Positions 42,156 to 49,986 of a stretch of 64,000 nucleotides of DNA are shown here, one piece after another. The translations under genes and the position numbers were made by a program. Below the pieces are notes generated by a model. The model saw only the letters and a program-made list of their open reading frames with translations, was not told the DNA's origin and searched no databases. Every line of letters begins with the position of its first letter. Within the stretch, counting starts at the first letter, position 1. This DNA comes from Roseinatronobacter alkalisoli (GTDB lineage Bacteria; Pseudomonadota; Alphaproteobacteria; Rhodobacterales; Rhodobacteraceae), in the NCBI RefSeq assembly GCF_028745735.1, contig NZ_JAQZSM010000019.1, positions 1-64,000 of the forward strand, written 5' to 3'.

Positions 42156-42554
42156 ATGCCGGAACATGACCACAGGAAAGACACTGCAGATGCGCTTCGT
42201 CACGATCTTGACGCGGGCCGCGGCCGCGACAAGACCAGCGCGCCGGACCCCGCTGCCGCGCCCCTGGGCACTGATGACGAAGCGGCAGGAACCCCGATCA
42301 GCCCGGAACAGGCCAGTCGCGCGCGCGACAGGGAAATTCACGCCGCAGGCCCCGCTCCCGGCGTCATCCCGCCTGCGATGACCAATGTCGCCGGGTCGGG
42401 CAACGCAGCACCCGACCGCCGCGAAACCGTTTTCCCTACAGATATGCCGCCCACGAAACCCGGTACATCCGGAAGGGCCATAAGATGGGTGATCGGCGTG
42501 TTTGTGGCAGTCGTCGTCCTATGGCTTCTGCTTGGGCTATTCGGACAGTCCTGA
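42156..42554 (+). CDS. Hypothetical C-terminally membrane-anchored protein
   Basis: A 132-residue protein. The first hundred residues are hydrophilic and look disordered (many Asp, Arg, Ala, Pro, including ISPEQASRARDREIHAAGP). One membrane helix at the end (about 107-128, IRWVIGVFVAVVVLWLLLGLF) makes it a tail-anchored protein with the soluble part probably in the cytoplasm. AAGGAGG is ideally placed before the ATG at 42156. It is likely co-transcribed with the Cys-rich protein from the same stress-type promoter. Function unknown. Confidence 0.7.
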   Translation: MPEHDHRKDTADALRHDLDAGRGRDKTSAPDPAAAPLGTDDEAAGTPISPEQASRARDREIHAAGPAPGVIPPAMTNVAGSGNAAPDRRETVFPTDMPPTKPGTSGRAIRWVIGVFVAVVVLWLLLGLFGQS

Positions 42555-42641
42555 AAACGGCGCTGGCCGGGTTCTGCCGCTGAGCACTGAGAACGGCATT
42601 CCCCCAGGCTTCTTTTTCCACCCTTGAAACAGGAGGCGCGC

Positions 42642-42950
42642 ATGCCACGCGGTGACAAATCCAGATATACCGACAAGCAGAAACGCAAGGCCGAACACAT
42701 TGCCGAAGGCTACAAGGAGCGCGGCGTAGACACGAAAGAGGCCGAGAAACGCGCCTGGGCGACGGTCAACAAGGATGATGGCGGCGGCAACAAAAGCGGG
42801 GCGGGCCGCGGCACGCATACCGGGAACCCCGCAGCAAAGAAAGGCGGCAGGAAAGGTGGTGAAGCCGCAGCCGCGCGCCCGGCAGAAGAACGCGCGGAAT
42901 CGGCCCGCAAGGCCGCTGAAACACGCAAGCAGAACAAAGGGGATGGGTAA
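42642..42950 (+). CDS. Small basic protein, 'plasmid stabilisation protein'-like
   Basis: A 102-residue, very basic, Ala/Lys/Gly-rich protein. The N-terminal KRKAEHIAEGYKERGVDTKEAEKRAWATVNKDDGGG is a conserved motif in short proteins often labelled plasmid stabilisation proteins. The C-terminal half is low-complexity KKGGRKGGEAAAARPAEERAE and may bind nucleic acid. AGGAGG precedes the ATG at 42642. It sits 87 bp after the tail-anchored protein gene on the same strand. There is no plasmid evidence here; a stress/DNA-protection role is more likely given the neighbours (inference). Confidence 0.72.
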   Translation: MPRGDKSRYTDKQKRKAEHIAEGYKERGVDTKEAEKRAWATVNKDDGGGNKSGAGRGTHTGNPAAKKGGRKGGEAAAARPAEERAESARKAAETRKQNKGDG

Positions 42951-43054
42951 TCCCCCCTGCGCCCGCCGGTGTGCAAGCGTGTTCGCAGGCCGGGCCGCTC
43001 GCAATCCGGGTACAGGCGTTACAACCCGGTACGGCCCGCGACACCCGCCGCGCT

Positions 43055-44125
43055 TCAGATCATCGGCTTCCCACCAGTGACCGCGATTGTGGCGCCTGAC
43101 ACATAGCTGGAAGCGGCTTCCGCCAGCATGACATAGGCCGAGGCCAGTTCAACCGGCTGCGCAGGGCGTTTCATCGGGTAATTGGCACCGAACTGCGCAA
43201 CCGTTTCGCCGGGAAAGCTGCCGGGGATAAGCGGCGTCCAGACGGGACCGGGCGCCACGCAGTTCACACGGATCCCCTTGTCAGCCAGCATCTGCGCCAG
43301 CCCTGCGGTGAAATTCTGGATTGCGCCCTTGGTGGTTGCATAGGCCAGCAGGCTGGGATTAGGCATATCCGAATTGACCGATGCAGTATTGATGATCGAC
43401 GCGCCCTTGCCCATCTGGCCGACCGCTGCCTTGGAAAGGTAGAACATGGAATGAATGTTGATCGCGAATGTGCGCTCCCATTCCTCATCCGGGATATCAT
43501 CAAGTTCCCCGAAACTCTGCTGATGAGCGGCATTGTTGACCAGAATATCCAGTCGCCCGAATTCGGCGGCCACGGTTTCAACAATATAGCGGCAGTGTTT
43601 CGGGTCGGATATGTCACCGGGCAACAACAGGCATCGTTGGCCGCAGGCCTCAATATGACGGGCCGTGTCCTTCGCGTCCTCGGTTTCTTCCAGAAACGAG
43701 ATCGCGACATCGGCACCTTCGCGCGCATATGCAATGGCCACAGCCCGCCCGATACCACTGTCCCCCCCGGTGACAAGGGCAGATGCGCCGCGCAAGCGCC
43801 CATGCCCCACCCATGTTTCCTCGCCATGGTCAGGGCGTGGGTCCATCTGTGTGAAGGTTCCCGGTAGCTGCTGCGTCTGTTCCGGGAAGGGGGGATGGGG
43901 GAAGTGCTCCGGATGCCAGCCCGGATCCGTCTGTGGTGCGGCCCCGGTGCCGGGCTGTTTCATGGTATTGCCAGCGCCCGCGTTCATATCCGTGCGATGG
44001 TGGCCCGCCGGATCAATCTGTTGCTGACGCTGATCAATCACGCGGGGGTCTGCGCGACGCAGGGCTTCGTTCGCGGGGGGTGTGTCCTGCACATCGGGCG
44101 CGGTGGGGTTTTTCGGTAAGGTCAT
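43055..44125 (-). CDS. Long SDR oxidoreductase (YghA/YdaD-type general stress protein)
   Basis: A 356-residue SDR with an N-terminal extension of about 110 residues that is Pro/Gln/Asp rich and contains PFPEQTQQLPGTFTQMDPRPDHGEETWVG, diagnostic of the YghA/YdaD/YhxC group. The catalytic part has TGGDSGIGRA, NNAAHQ, NTASVNS and YATTKGA. Relatives are induced by general, salt or oxidative stress, with unknown physiological substrate. GGGAG is upstream of the ATG at 44125. A GGAAC-N16-TGTT promoter ends 35 nt before it, back to back with the promoter for the plus-strand neighbour. Confidence 0.88.
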   Translation of the reverse strand: MTLPKNPTAPDVQDTPPANEALRRADPRVIDQRQQQIDPAGHHRTDMNAGAGNTMKQPGTGAAPQTDPGWHPEHFPHPPFPEQTQQLPGTFTQMDPRPDHGEETWVGHGRLRGASALVTGGDSGIGRAVAIAYAREGADVAISFLEETEDAKDTARHIEACGQRCLLLPGDISDPKHCRYIVETVAAEFGRLDILVNNAAHQQSFGELDDIPDEEWERTFAINIHSMFYLSKAAVGQMGKGASIINTASVNSDMPNPSLLAYATTKGAIQNFTAGLAQMLADKGIRVNCVAPGPVWTPLIPGSFPGETVAQFGANYPMKRPAQPVELASAYVMLAEAASSYVSGATIAVTGGKPMI

Positions 44126-44159
44126 TTCGCAAGCTCCCTTTTACAACTGCTACCCACCC

Positions 44160-44184
44160 AACATGTGGCTGGCGCTATTGTTCC
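44160..44184 (-). promoter_or_regulatory. EcfG-like promoter (GGAAC-N16-TGTT) for the stress SDR
   Basis: On the minus strand GGAAC (44184-44180), 16 bases, TGTT (44163-44160), 35 nt before the ATG at 44125. Confidence 0.68.
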
Positions 44185-44221
44185 GCAGGCAAGGCTTTCC
44201 GGACCGCACCACACATGCAGG

Positions 44222-44246
44222 GGAACAACCGCCCGCCCAAAGCGTT
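44222..44246 (+). promoter_or_regulatory. EcfG-like promoter (GGAAC-N16-CGTT) for the 71-aa protein
   Basis: GGAAC at 44222-44226 and CGTT at 44243-44246, exact consensus with a 16-base spacer, 56 nt before the ATG at 44302. Confidence 0.7.
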
Positions 44247-44265
44247 CAAGTAGCGGAACAGGTAA

Positions 44266-44517
<252 letters not shown>

Positions 44518-44751
44518 ATGATCGCGTTCCGGCAGGGGGGCATGCCCTGATACCGGGTCAAGCGCGCTGCGAGCTCCGTCAGGCGTTGATCACCCGGGAC
44601 GACAGCGGGAACGAAGGCAAACATGTAATGGGTGAACTGGTTGGTCGCGCGCAACTGCTTTTTGTCTGGAAACTGCGCGGCACACGCTTGGCAAGCGTTG
44701 ACGGCGCAACATCCGGGGCCAGCCATCACATACCCTTGCAAGTTGCAAATG

Positions 44752-44783
44752 GCCGTGGCGGGGGTTCGGGCCACCGCCACGGC
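44752..44783 (-). terminator. Hairpin downstream of the PRC-barrel remnant
   Basis: GCCGTGGCGG (44752-44761) and CCGCCACGGC (44774-44783) make a 10-bp perfect stem with a 12-nt loop, 8 bp beyond the PRC-barrel stop. CCTTGCA and TGCAAGG flank it and can extend the structure. It probably was the terminator of the PRC gene. The rest of 44518-44791 shows no gene. Confidence 0.5.
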
Positions 44784-44791
44784 TGCAAGGG

Positions 44792-45052
44792 TTAAACGCC
44801 CAATGGCAGCCCGTAATGGCCGTGAACCCGGCGGTCGTATTCAGGGTCGACCCAGGGGTCTTCGTCACGCGCGAAACTCGGGCCGCCTTCAAGCTGTTCA
44901 CGCGGGATATTGACGACATATCCGCCAAGAGCGGTATCGTAATCCAGCGTATCCCATGGCAGCGGGTGGTAGCGTTCCCCGATGCCCAGGAACCCGCCAA
45001 AGGACATCACGGCATAGGACACGCGGCCCGAATGTCCTTCCGGGCCGCTGAT
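44792..45052 (-). pseudogene. PRC-barrel domain protein, 5'-truncated remnant
   Basis: The minus-strand frame ending at 44792 encodes SGRVSYAVMSFGGFLGIGERYHPLPW and then DYDTALGGYVVNI plus EQLEGGPSF, the recognisable C-terminal two-thirds of a PRC-barrel stress protein. The first strands that should precede SGRV are missing: upstream of about 45052 the sequence becomes the 3' end of the aldehyde dehydrogenase gene. An ATG at 45088 inside that gene could start a 98-residue hybrid, but it would lack the barrel's N-terminus. The break marks a recombination junction between the stress block and the sugar-acid operon. Confidence 0.65.
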
Positions 45053-45065
45053 GCGCGGATCATTG

Positions 45066-46574
45066 TCACGCAACGGGCAATAATGCATCGGGCAGGTTCT
45101 GGTAGCACACCGGCCGCAGGAACCGGCGGATGGACAAGGTGCCCACCGATGTTGCGCCGAAATTGGTTGATGCCGGATAAGGACCGCCATGGACCATGCT
45201 ATCGGCCACTTCAACCCCGGTGGGGAAACCATTGGCCAGAACGCGTCCTGCTTTGCGTTCCAGCACCGGCAACAGGCGCTGGCCCAGTTCAGTGTCCTCT
45301 GCGTCCAGATGCAGGGTGCAGGTCAACTGGCCTCGCAGGGCATGCGCAAATTCCAGCATCTGATCTGCGTTCCGCGCGCGGATGATCAGGCCCAACGGAC
45401 CGAAAACCTCTTCGCCAAGTGCATGATTGGCCAGCCAGAATTCCGCTGTGGTTTCAAACAGATATGGCGTGGCGTTGCGCAAATCACAACTTGTTTTCAG
45501 CAGGGTCTGCACGCCTGCGGTTGCCGCCACCCGGTCGCGCCCGGCGCGGTAGGCCCCCGCCATGCCGTCGGTCAGCATGGTCTGGGGGGCAACGCCTTGC
45601 AGCGCTTCTGTTGCTGTTGCCGCGAACTGATCGGCCTGCGGACCATCCAGCAGAACCGCAATGCCAGGATTGGTGCAGAACTGCCCCGCGCCCATGGTCA
45701 GGCTGGCGGCCCAGCCTTTGGCGATGTCACCGCCGCGCGCATCCAGCGCCTGTGGCAGGATGAACATGGGATTCACACTGCCCAGTTCGCCGAAAAACGG
45801 GATCGGTTCGGGGCGTGCCGCACACAGGTCAAACAGCGCCCGCCCCCCGGTCAGCGAGCCGGTGAACCCCACGGCCCTGATCAGCGGATGGGTGACCAGC
45901 GCCTCGCCCACATCGCGCTTGCCACCCTGAATCAGGGAAAACACGCCCGGATGCAGCCCGCAGGCTTTCGCCGCCGCCGTGATTGCATCGCCGACCAGTT
46001 CGCCCGTGCCGGGATGGGCGGAATGGCCCTTGACCACAACCGGGCAGCCTGCCGCAAGGGCCGCCGCTGTGTCACCCCCACCCACTGAGAATGCCAGCGG
46101 AAAGTTTGATGCCCCGAACACGGCAACAGGACCGATGGGGCGCTGCATCATGCGCAATTCCGGGCGTGGCAGCGGCTGGCGGTCGGGCAGCGCCGGATCA
46201 TGGCGGCTATCAAGATAGTCACCCTTGCGGATGTGTTCAGCGAACAGGCGCAACTGGCCGGTCGTGCGCCCGCGTTCGCCCACCAGCCGCGCATCCGGCA
46301 GGCCGGTTTCCTGCGCGCCGATTTCGGTAATCGCATCGCCACGCGCGTCAATTTCATCTGCGATGGTGTCAAGAAATCTGGCGCGATCATTGCGCGAGCT
46401 ATAGCCATAGGACCAGAACGCGGCTTCCGCAGCTTCACAAGCGCGCGCGACCAGATCCGGCGTGCCGACGGAAAATTCATGCGGGTGACCATGCGCCGGA
46501 CTGGACGGAAAACGCGCGGCGCCTGCCACCTGTTCGCCCGCGATCAGGTGCTTGCCGTGGGGGGTATGGGTCAT
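45066..46574 (-). CDS. 2,5-dioxovalerate (alpha-ketoglutarate semialdehyde) dehydrogenase-like ALDH
   Basis: A 502-residue aldehyde dehydrogenase. FGASNFPLAFSVGGGDTAAALAAGCPVVVKGHSAHPGTGELV is typical of the NADP-type ketoglutarate semialdehyde dehydrogenases (KGSADH). FFGELGSVNP holds the general base Glu and GAGQFCTNPG the nucleophilic Cys. It would oxidise 2-oxoglutarate semialdehyde to 2-oxoglutarate, the last step of aldonate degradation whose earlier enzymes are encoded just upstream. The ATG at 46574 with AAAGG before it is preferred to a longer frame from 46610, which overlaps the RraA-like gene. Its 3' end abuts the PRC-barrel remnant. Confidence 0.87.
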   Translation of the reverse strand: MTHTPHGKHLIAGEQVAGAARFPSSPAHGHPHEFSVGTPDLVARACEAAEAAFWSYGYSSRNDRARFLDTIADEIDARGDAITEIGAQETGLPDARLVGERGRTTGQLRLFAEHIRKGDYLDSRHDPALPDRQPLPRPELRMMQRPIGPVAVFGASNFPLAFSVGGGDTAAALAAGCPVVVKGHSAHPGTGELVGDAITAAAKACGLHPGVFSLIQGGKRDVGEALVTHPLIRAVGFTGSLTGGRALFDLCAARPEPIPFFGELGSVNPMFILPQALDARGGDIAKGWAASLTMGAGQFCTNPGIAVLLDGPQADQFAATATEALQGVAPQTMLTDGMAGAYRAGRDRVAATAGVQTLLKTSCDLRNATPYLFETTAEFWLANHALGEEVFGPLGLIIRARNADQMLEFAHALRGQLTCTLHLDAEDTELGQRLLPVLERKAGRVLANGFPTGVEVADSMVHGGPYPASTNFGATSVGTLSIRRFLRPVCYQNLPDALLPVA

Positions 46575-46585
46575 GTGAGTACCTT

Positions 46586-47311
46586 TCAACGTCCGGTTTT
46601 CTTGCGCCATTCCGCAAATGTGGCGAGGTTCTGCTCATCCGTGGGCGGGTAAAGGCCAATCACGCCCGCGCCCGCTTCGACCTGTTCCAGAACAAATTCC
46701 TCATACACTTCCATCTCGGCGCATTCTTTCGCAATTTCTTCGGCCAGATGGGCGGGAATGACCATGACGCCATCGCCGTCACCCAGCAGCACATCGCCGG
46801 GAAACACCGCAACACCGCCGCAGGCCACGGGAATGTTGATATCCAGCGCCTCATGCAGGGTCAGGTTGGTGGGCGCAGAGGGGCCGGCGCAATAGGACGG
46901 CATGTCCAGCGCGCCGATGCCCGCCATGTCGCGAAACCCGCCATCAGACACAACACCCGCCGCGCCGCGCATGGCCAGCCGTGTGATCAGGATGGAACCG
47001 GCCGTTGCGGCGCGCGCATCACCGCGCGCATCCATGACCAGCACGTGGCCCGCAGGACATGTTTCAATCGCCACGCGCTGGGGGTGGTCGCGGTCGCGGA
47101 AAACAGTGATGGGGTTGCGGTCCTCGCGCGCGGGAATGTAGCGCAGGGTGAATGCCTGCCCGACCATGATTTCGGATTTGGGCGCGACAGCGCGCACCCC
47201 CTGAATGAACTGGTTGCGCAGACCGCGCTTGTAAAGTGCTGTTGCCACCGACGCGGTTGAAACTTTCTTCAGCGTGGCGCATGTGCTCTCGGAGAGGGTG
47301 TATTCGGTCAT
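46586..47311 (-). CDS. RraA-like family protein
   Basis: A 241-residue protein of the RraA/4-hydroxy-4-methyl-2-oxoglutarate aldolase family. VSTASVATALYKRG opens the fold, GHVLVMDARGD and AGVVSDGGFRDMAGI are the signature substrate/metal segments, and VFPGDVLLGDGDGVMVIP follows. Family members include RNase E inhibitors, HMG aldolases and oxaloacetate decarboxylases. Placement between the ALDH and the dehydratases argues for an enzymatic role on a 2-keto acid rather than RNase control. It is longer than enterobacterial RraA (about 160 residues). AGGATAG precedes the ATG. Confidence 0.8.
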   Translation of the reverse strand: MTEYTLSESTCATLKKVSTASVATALYKRGLRNQFIQGVRAVAPKSEIMVGQAFTLRYIPAREDRNPITVFRDRDHPQRVAIETCPAGHVLVMDARGDARAATAGSILITRLAMRGAAGVVSDGGFRDMAGIGALDMPSYCAGPSAPTNLTLHEALDINIPVACGGVAVFPGDVLLGDGDGVMVIPAHLAEEIAKECAEMEVYEEFVLEQVEAGAGVIGLYPPTDEQNLATFAEWRKKTGR

Positions 47312-47323
47312 CGGTCTATCCTG

Positions 47324-48229
47324 TCAGATCAGGTTATTGCGTTTCAGAAACTGGTTCAGGCGCGATTGCTGGCTATCCGTCAGCGGCCATGCTGACGGGG
47401 CGCGCGTGGTGCCACAATCATGGCCGGTTGCCTGCAACGCCGCCTTGACGCCAGTGACATTGGTGCCGTTCATTTCCTCGGCGCGGATATCCTCGAATGC
47501 ACGCATATCTGCGATCAGCGCGTTTGCGCCTGCGTAATCGCCCGCTTCCAGCGCTGCATGAATGGCAAGCGAGCGTTCGGGCCAGACATTGATCAGCCCC
47601 GACGTGAAGCCCCGCGCGCCAACCGCGTAGAAGACCGGCGCCCAGACTTCGGCCAGCCCCCCAACCCATGTGATGGCGGGGTCACAGGCGGCGATGGCCT
47701 CGGCCAGTTTCAGAGGGTTGGGCGTGGCCCATTTGACACCGCGCACATTTGGCACCGCGCAAAGATCGGCGATTGCCCGCGTGCCAATCGCGTCATTGCG
47801 CAAATACAACATCATCGGCAACCCGCCGGAGGCATCGTTGATTGCGTGCAGGTAATCAACCACACCGCGCGGGGCCACAAACGGGTCTGGCGGCTGGTGT
47901 ACCATCAGCGCTGTCGCCCCTGCATCGGCTGATGCCCGCGCCAGCTGTTGCGCATCGCGCAGACCGCGGCCAACACCGGCCAGAACGGGTGCGCGGCCAC
48001 CGACCAAGGCGACGACTTCGCGCGCCATGGTGCAGGCTTCGTCGGTGGTCAGCGCGTAAAACTCGCCGGTGTTGCCATTAACCACCGGCATGTGCAGGCC
48101 CGCGTCAAGCGCGCGGTCAAGGATCGGGGCAAGGCGGTCGGGCGCAATTTCGCCCGCGCTGTCATAGGGGGTGACCAGAATGCCGGAAATACCGCTAAGG
48201 GCTTCGTCGAGTGTCATATGCGTTTCCAT
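47324..48229 (-). CDS. DHDPS-family 2-keto-3-deoxy sugar acid dehydratase/aldolase
   Basis: A 301-residue class I aldolase-fold protein of the dihydrodipicolinate synthase family. VVNGNTGEFYALTTDEAC is the phosphate/carboxylate loop, LPMMLYLRND holds the catalytic Tyr, and VRGVKWATPN holds the Schiff-base Lys. In this context it most likely dehydrates L-2-keto-3-deoxyarabonate to 2-oxoglutarate semialdehyde; 5-dehydro-4-deoxyglucarate dehydratase or a cleaving aldolase are alternatives. The start TGATG overlaps the stop of the IlvD gene by one base; ATG at 48217 is a second option. Confidence 0.85.
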   Translation of the reverse strand: METHMTLDEALSGISGILVTPYDSAGEIAPDRLAPILDRALDAGLHMPVVNGNTGEFYALTTDEACTMAREVVALVGGRAPVLAGVGRGLRDAQQLARASADAGATALMVHQPPDPFVAPRGVVDYLHAINDASGGLPMMLYLRNDAIGTRAIADLCAVPNVRGVKWATPNPLKLAEAIAACDPAITWVGGLAEVWAPVFYAVGARGFTSGLINVWPERSLAIHAALEAGDYAGANALIADMRAFEDIRAEEMNGTNVTGVKAALQATGHDCGTTRAPSAWPLTDSQQSRLNQFLKRNNLI

Positions 48230-49962
48230 CAGTAAATGTCCGGCTCGCCTGCGGCGCGGCCGAAATCGCGTTCCAGAAAGTCGAAATCGCAGCCTGTATC
48301 GGCCTGGGTGACATGTTTTGAGAACATCCATCCCCAGCCGCGCCCGAATTTTGGTTCAGGCACAGGCAGGGCGGCGCGGCGCGCGGCCAGTTCGTCCTCC
48401 TCCACCAGCATGTCCAGCCTGCGCGCGGGCAGGTCCAGCCGCACGATATCGCCGGTTTTCAGCAATGCCAGCGGCCCGCCGACATAGCTTTCGGGGGCCA
48501 CATGAAGCACACACGCCCCATAGGATGTGCCCGACATGCGCGCATCGGAAATGCGCAGCATATCGCGGTGGCCTTGCTTGATCAGCGCCTTGGGAATGGG
48601 CAGCATCCCCCATTCGGGGAAGCCCGGCCCGCCCAGCGGCCCGGCGTTGCGCAGGACCAGCACATGATCTGGCGTGACATCCAGATTTTCATCATCCACC
48701 GCGGCCTTCATGTCGGGGTAGCTGTCAAAGACCAGCGCAGGCCCCTCGTGGACATGGTATTTCGGATCGCAGGCGGCGGGCTTGATCACCGCCCCGTCGG
48801 GACATAGATTGCCGCGCAGCACGGCCAGTGATCCTTCGTGATAGACCGGATTCGACAGCGGGCGAATGACATCATCGTTGAAGACCTGCGCACCTTCCAG
48901 ATTCTCGCCCATACTTTTGCCGGTGACGGTCATGCAGCTTGTGTCAAGGCGTTCCTCGATCTGCTTCATCAGGGCGCGAAGCCCGCCTGCATAGAAGAAA
49001 TCCTCCATCAGGTAATCCTTGCCCGCAGGGCGGACATTGGCGATCAGCGGCGTGGTGCGCCCCAGCGCATCCAGATCATCCAGCGTCAGGTTCACACCCG
49101 CGCGGCGCGCCATGGCAATCAGGTGAACAACAGCATTGGTGGAACAGCCTGTCGCCATAGCCACGATGGCGGCATTCTTGACTGCCGCTTCGGTGACAAT
49201 CTGGTCGGGGGTCAGGTCTTCCCACACCATGTCGACAATGCGTCGGCCGCAATCAGCCGCCATGCGCTGATGGCCGCTGTCAACCGCCGGAACCGACGAT
49301 GCGCCGGGCAGGGTCAGCCCCATCGCATCGGTGATCGCGGTCATGGTGCTGGCCGTGCCCATGGTCATGCACACCCCGGCGGAACGTGCGATACCACCCT
49401 GCACCCCCTGCCATTCGTCATCAGAAATATTACCTGCGCGCCGTTCGTCCCAGTATTTCCAGGCATCCGACCCCGACCCCAGCGCGCGGCCCGCATAATT
49501 GCCGCGCAGCATTGGCCCGGCAGGCAGATAGATCATCGGCACACCCGCTGTCAGCGCGCCCATCACCAGCCCGGGCGTGGTCTTGTCACAGCCGCCCATC
49601 AGAACCACCCCATCCAGCGGGTGTGAACGGATCATCTCTTCCGTTTCCATGGCCAGCATGTTGCGATAAAGCATCGAGGTGGGTTTGGTGAAGCTTTCAT
49701 CCACCGAAAGCGACGGCAATTCGACAGGAAAACCACCCGCCTGCAACACGCCCCGTTTCACGTCCTTGGCACGTTCGCGGAAATGCGAATGACAGCTGTT
49801 CAACTCGGACCAGGTGTTCAGAATGCCGATCACGGGCTTGCCCATGAAATCGGCCTCGGAATAGCCCAGTTGCATCAACCGCGACCGGTGGCCAAAGCTG
49901 CGCAGATCATCAGGGCCAAACCACCGCGCAGAGCGAAGGTCAGAAGGGGTTTTGCGGGTCAT
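48229..49962 (-). CDS. IlvD/Edd family dehydratase, L-arabonate dehydratase type
   Basis: A 577-residue dehydratase of full length. Cysteines for the [2Fe-2S] cluster are in LNSCHSHF, GGCDKTTPG and SAGVCMTMGTAST, and the C-terminal catalytic Ser region is DARMSGTSYGACVLHVAPES. The NTWSELNSCHSHFRERA form is that of sugar-acid dehydratases (arabonate, xylonate, galactonate) rather than IlvD proper. It makes the 2-keto-3-deoxy acid used by the DHDPS-family enzyme it is coupled to. GGAG lies before the ATG. This is the second sugar-acid dehydratase of the window; the first runs off the left edge. Confidence 0.88.
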   Translation of the reverse strand: MTRKTPSDLRSARWFGPDDLRSFGHRSRLMQLGYSEADFMGKPVIGILNTWSELNSCHSHFRERAKDVKRGVLQAGGFPVELPSLSVDESFTKPTSMLYRNMLAMETEEMIRSHPLDGVVLMGGCDKTTPGLVMGALTAGVPMIYLPAGPMLRGNYAGRALGSGSDAWKYWDERRAGNISDDEWQGVQGGIARSAGVCMTMGTASTMTAITDAMGLTLPGASSVPAVDSGHQRMAADCGRRIVDMVWEDLTPDQIVTEAAVKNAAIVAMATGCSTNAVVHLIAMARRAGVNLTLDDLDALGRTTPLIANVRPAGKDYLMEDFFYAGGLRALMKQIEERLDTSCMTVTGKSMGENLEGAQVFNDDVIRPLSNPVYHEGSLAVLRGNLCPDGAVIKPAACDPKYHVHEGPALVFDSYPDMKAAVDDENLDVTPDHVLVLRNAGPLGGPGFPEWGMLPIPKALIKQGHRDMLRISDARMSGTSYGACVLHVAPESYVGGPLALLKTGDIVRLDLPARRLDMLVEEDELAARRAALPVPEPKFGRGWGWMFSKHVTQADTGCDFDFLERDFGRAAGEPDIY

Positions 49963-49986
49963 GTATTTTTGCTCCGGTCTGGGTGG

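Noticed and set aside
45189-46088. 299-codon plus-strand frame over the aldehyde dehydrogenase
   Set aside because: It is a shadow of the real minus-strand gene, which has intact Cys and Glu active-site motifs.
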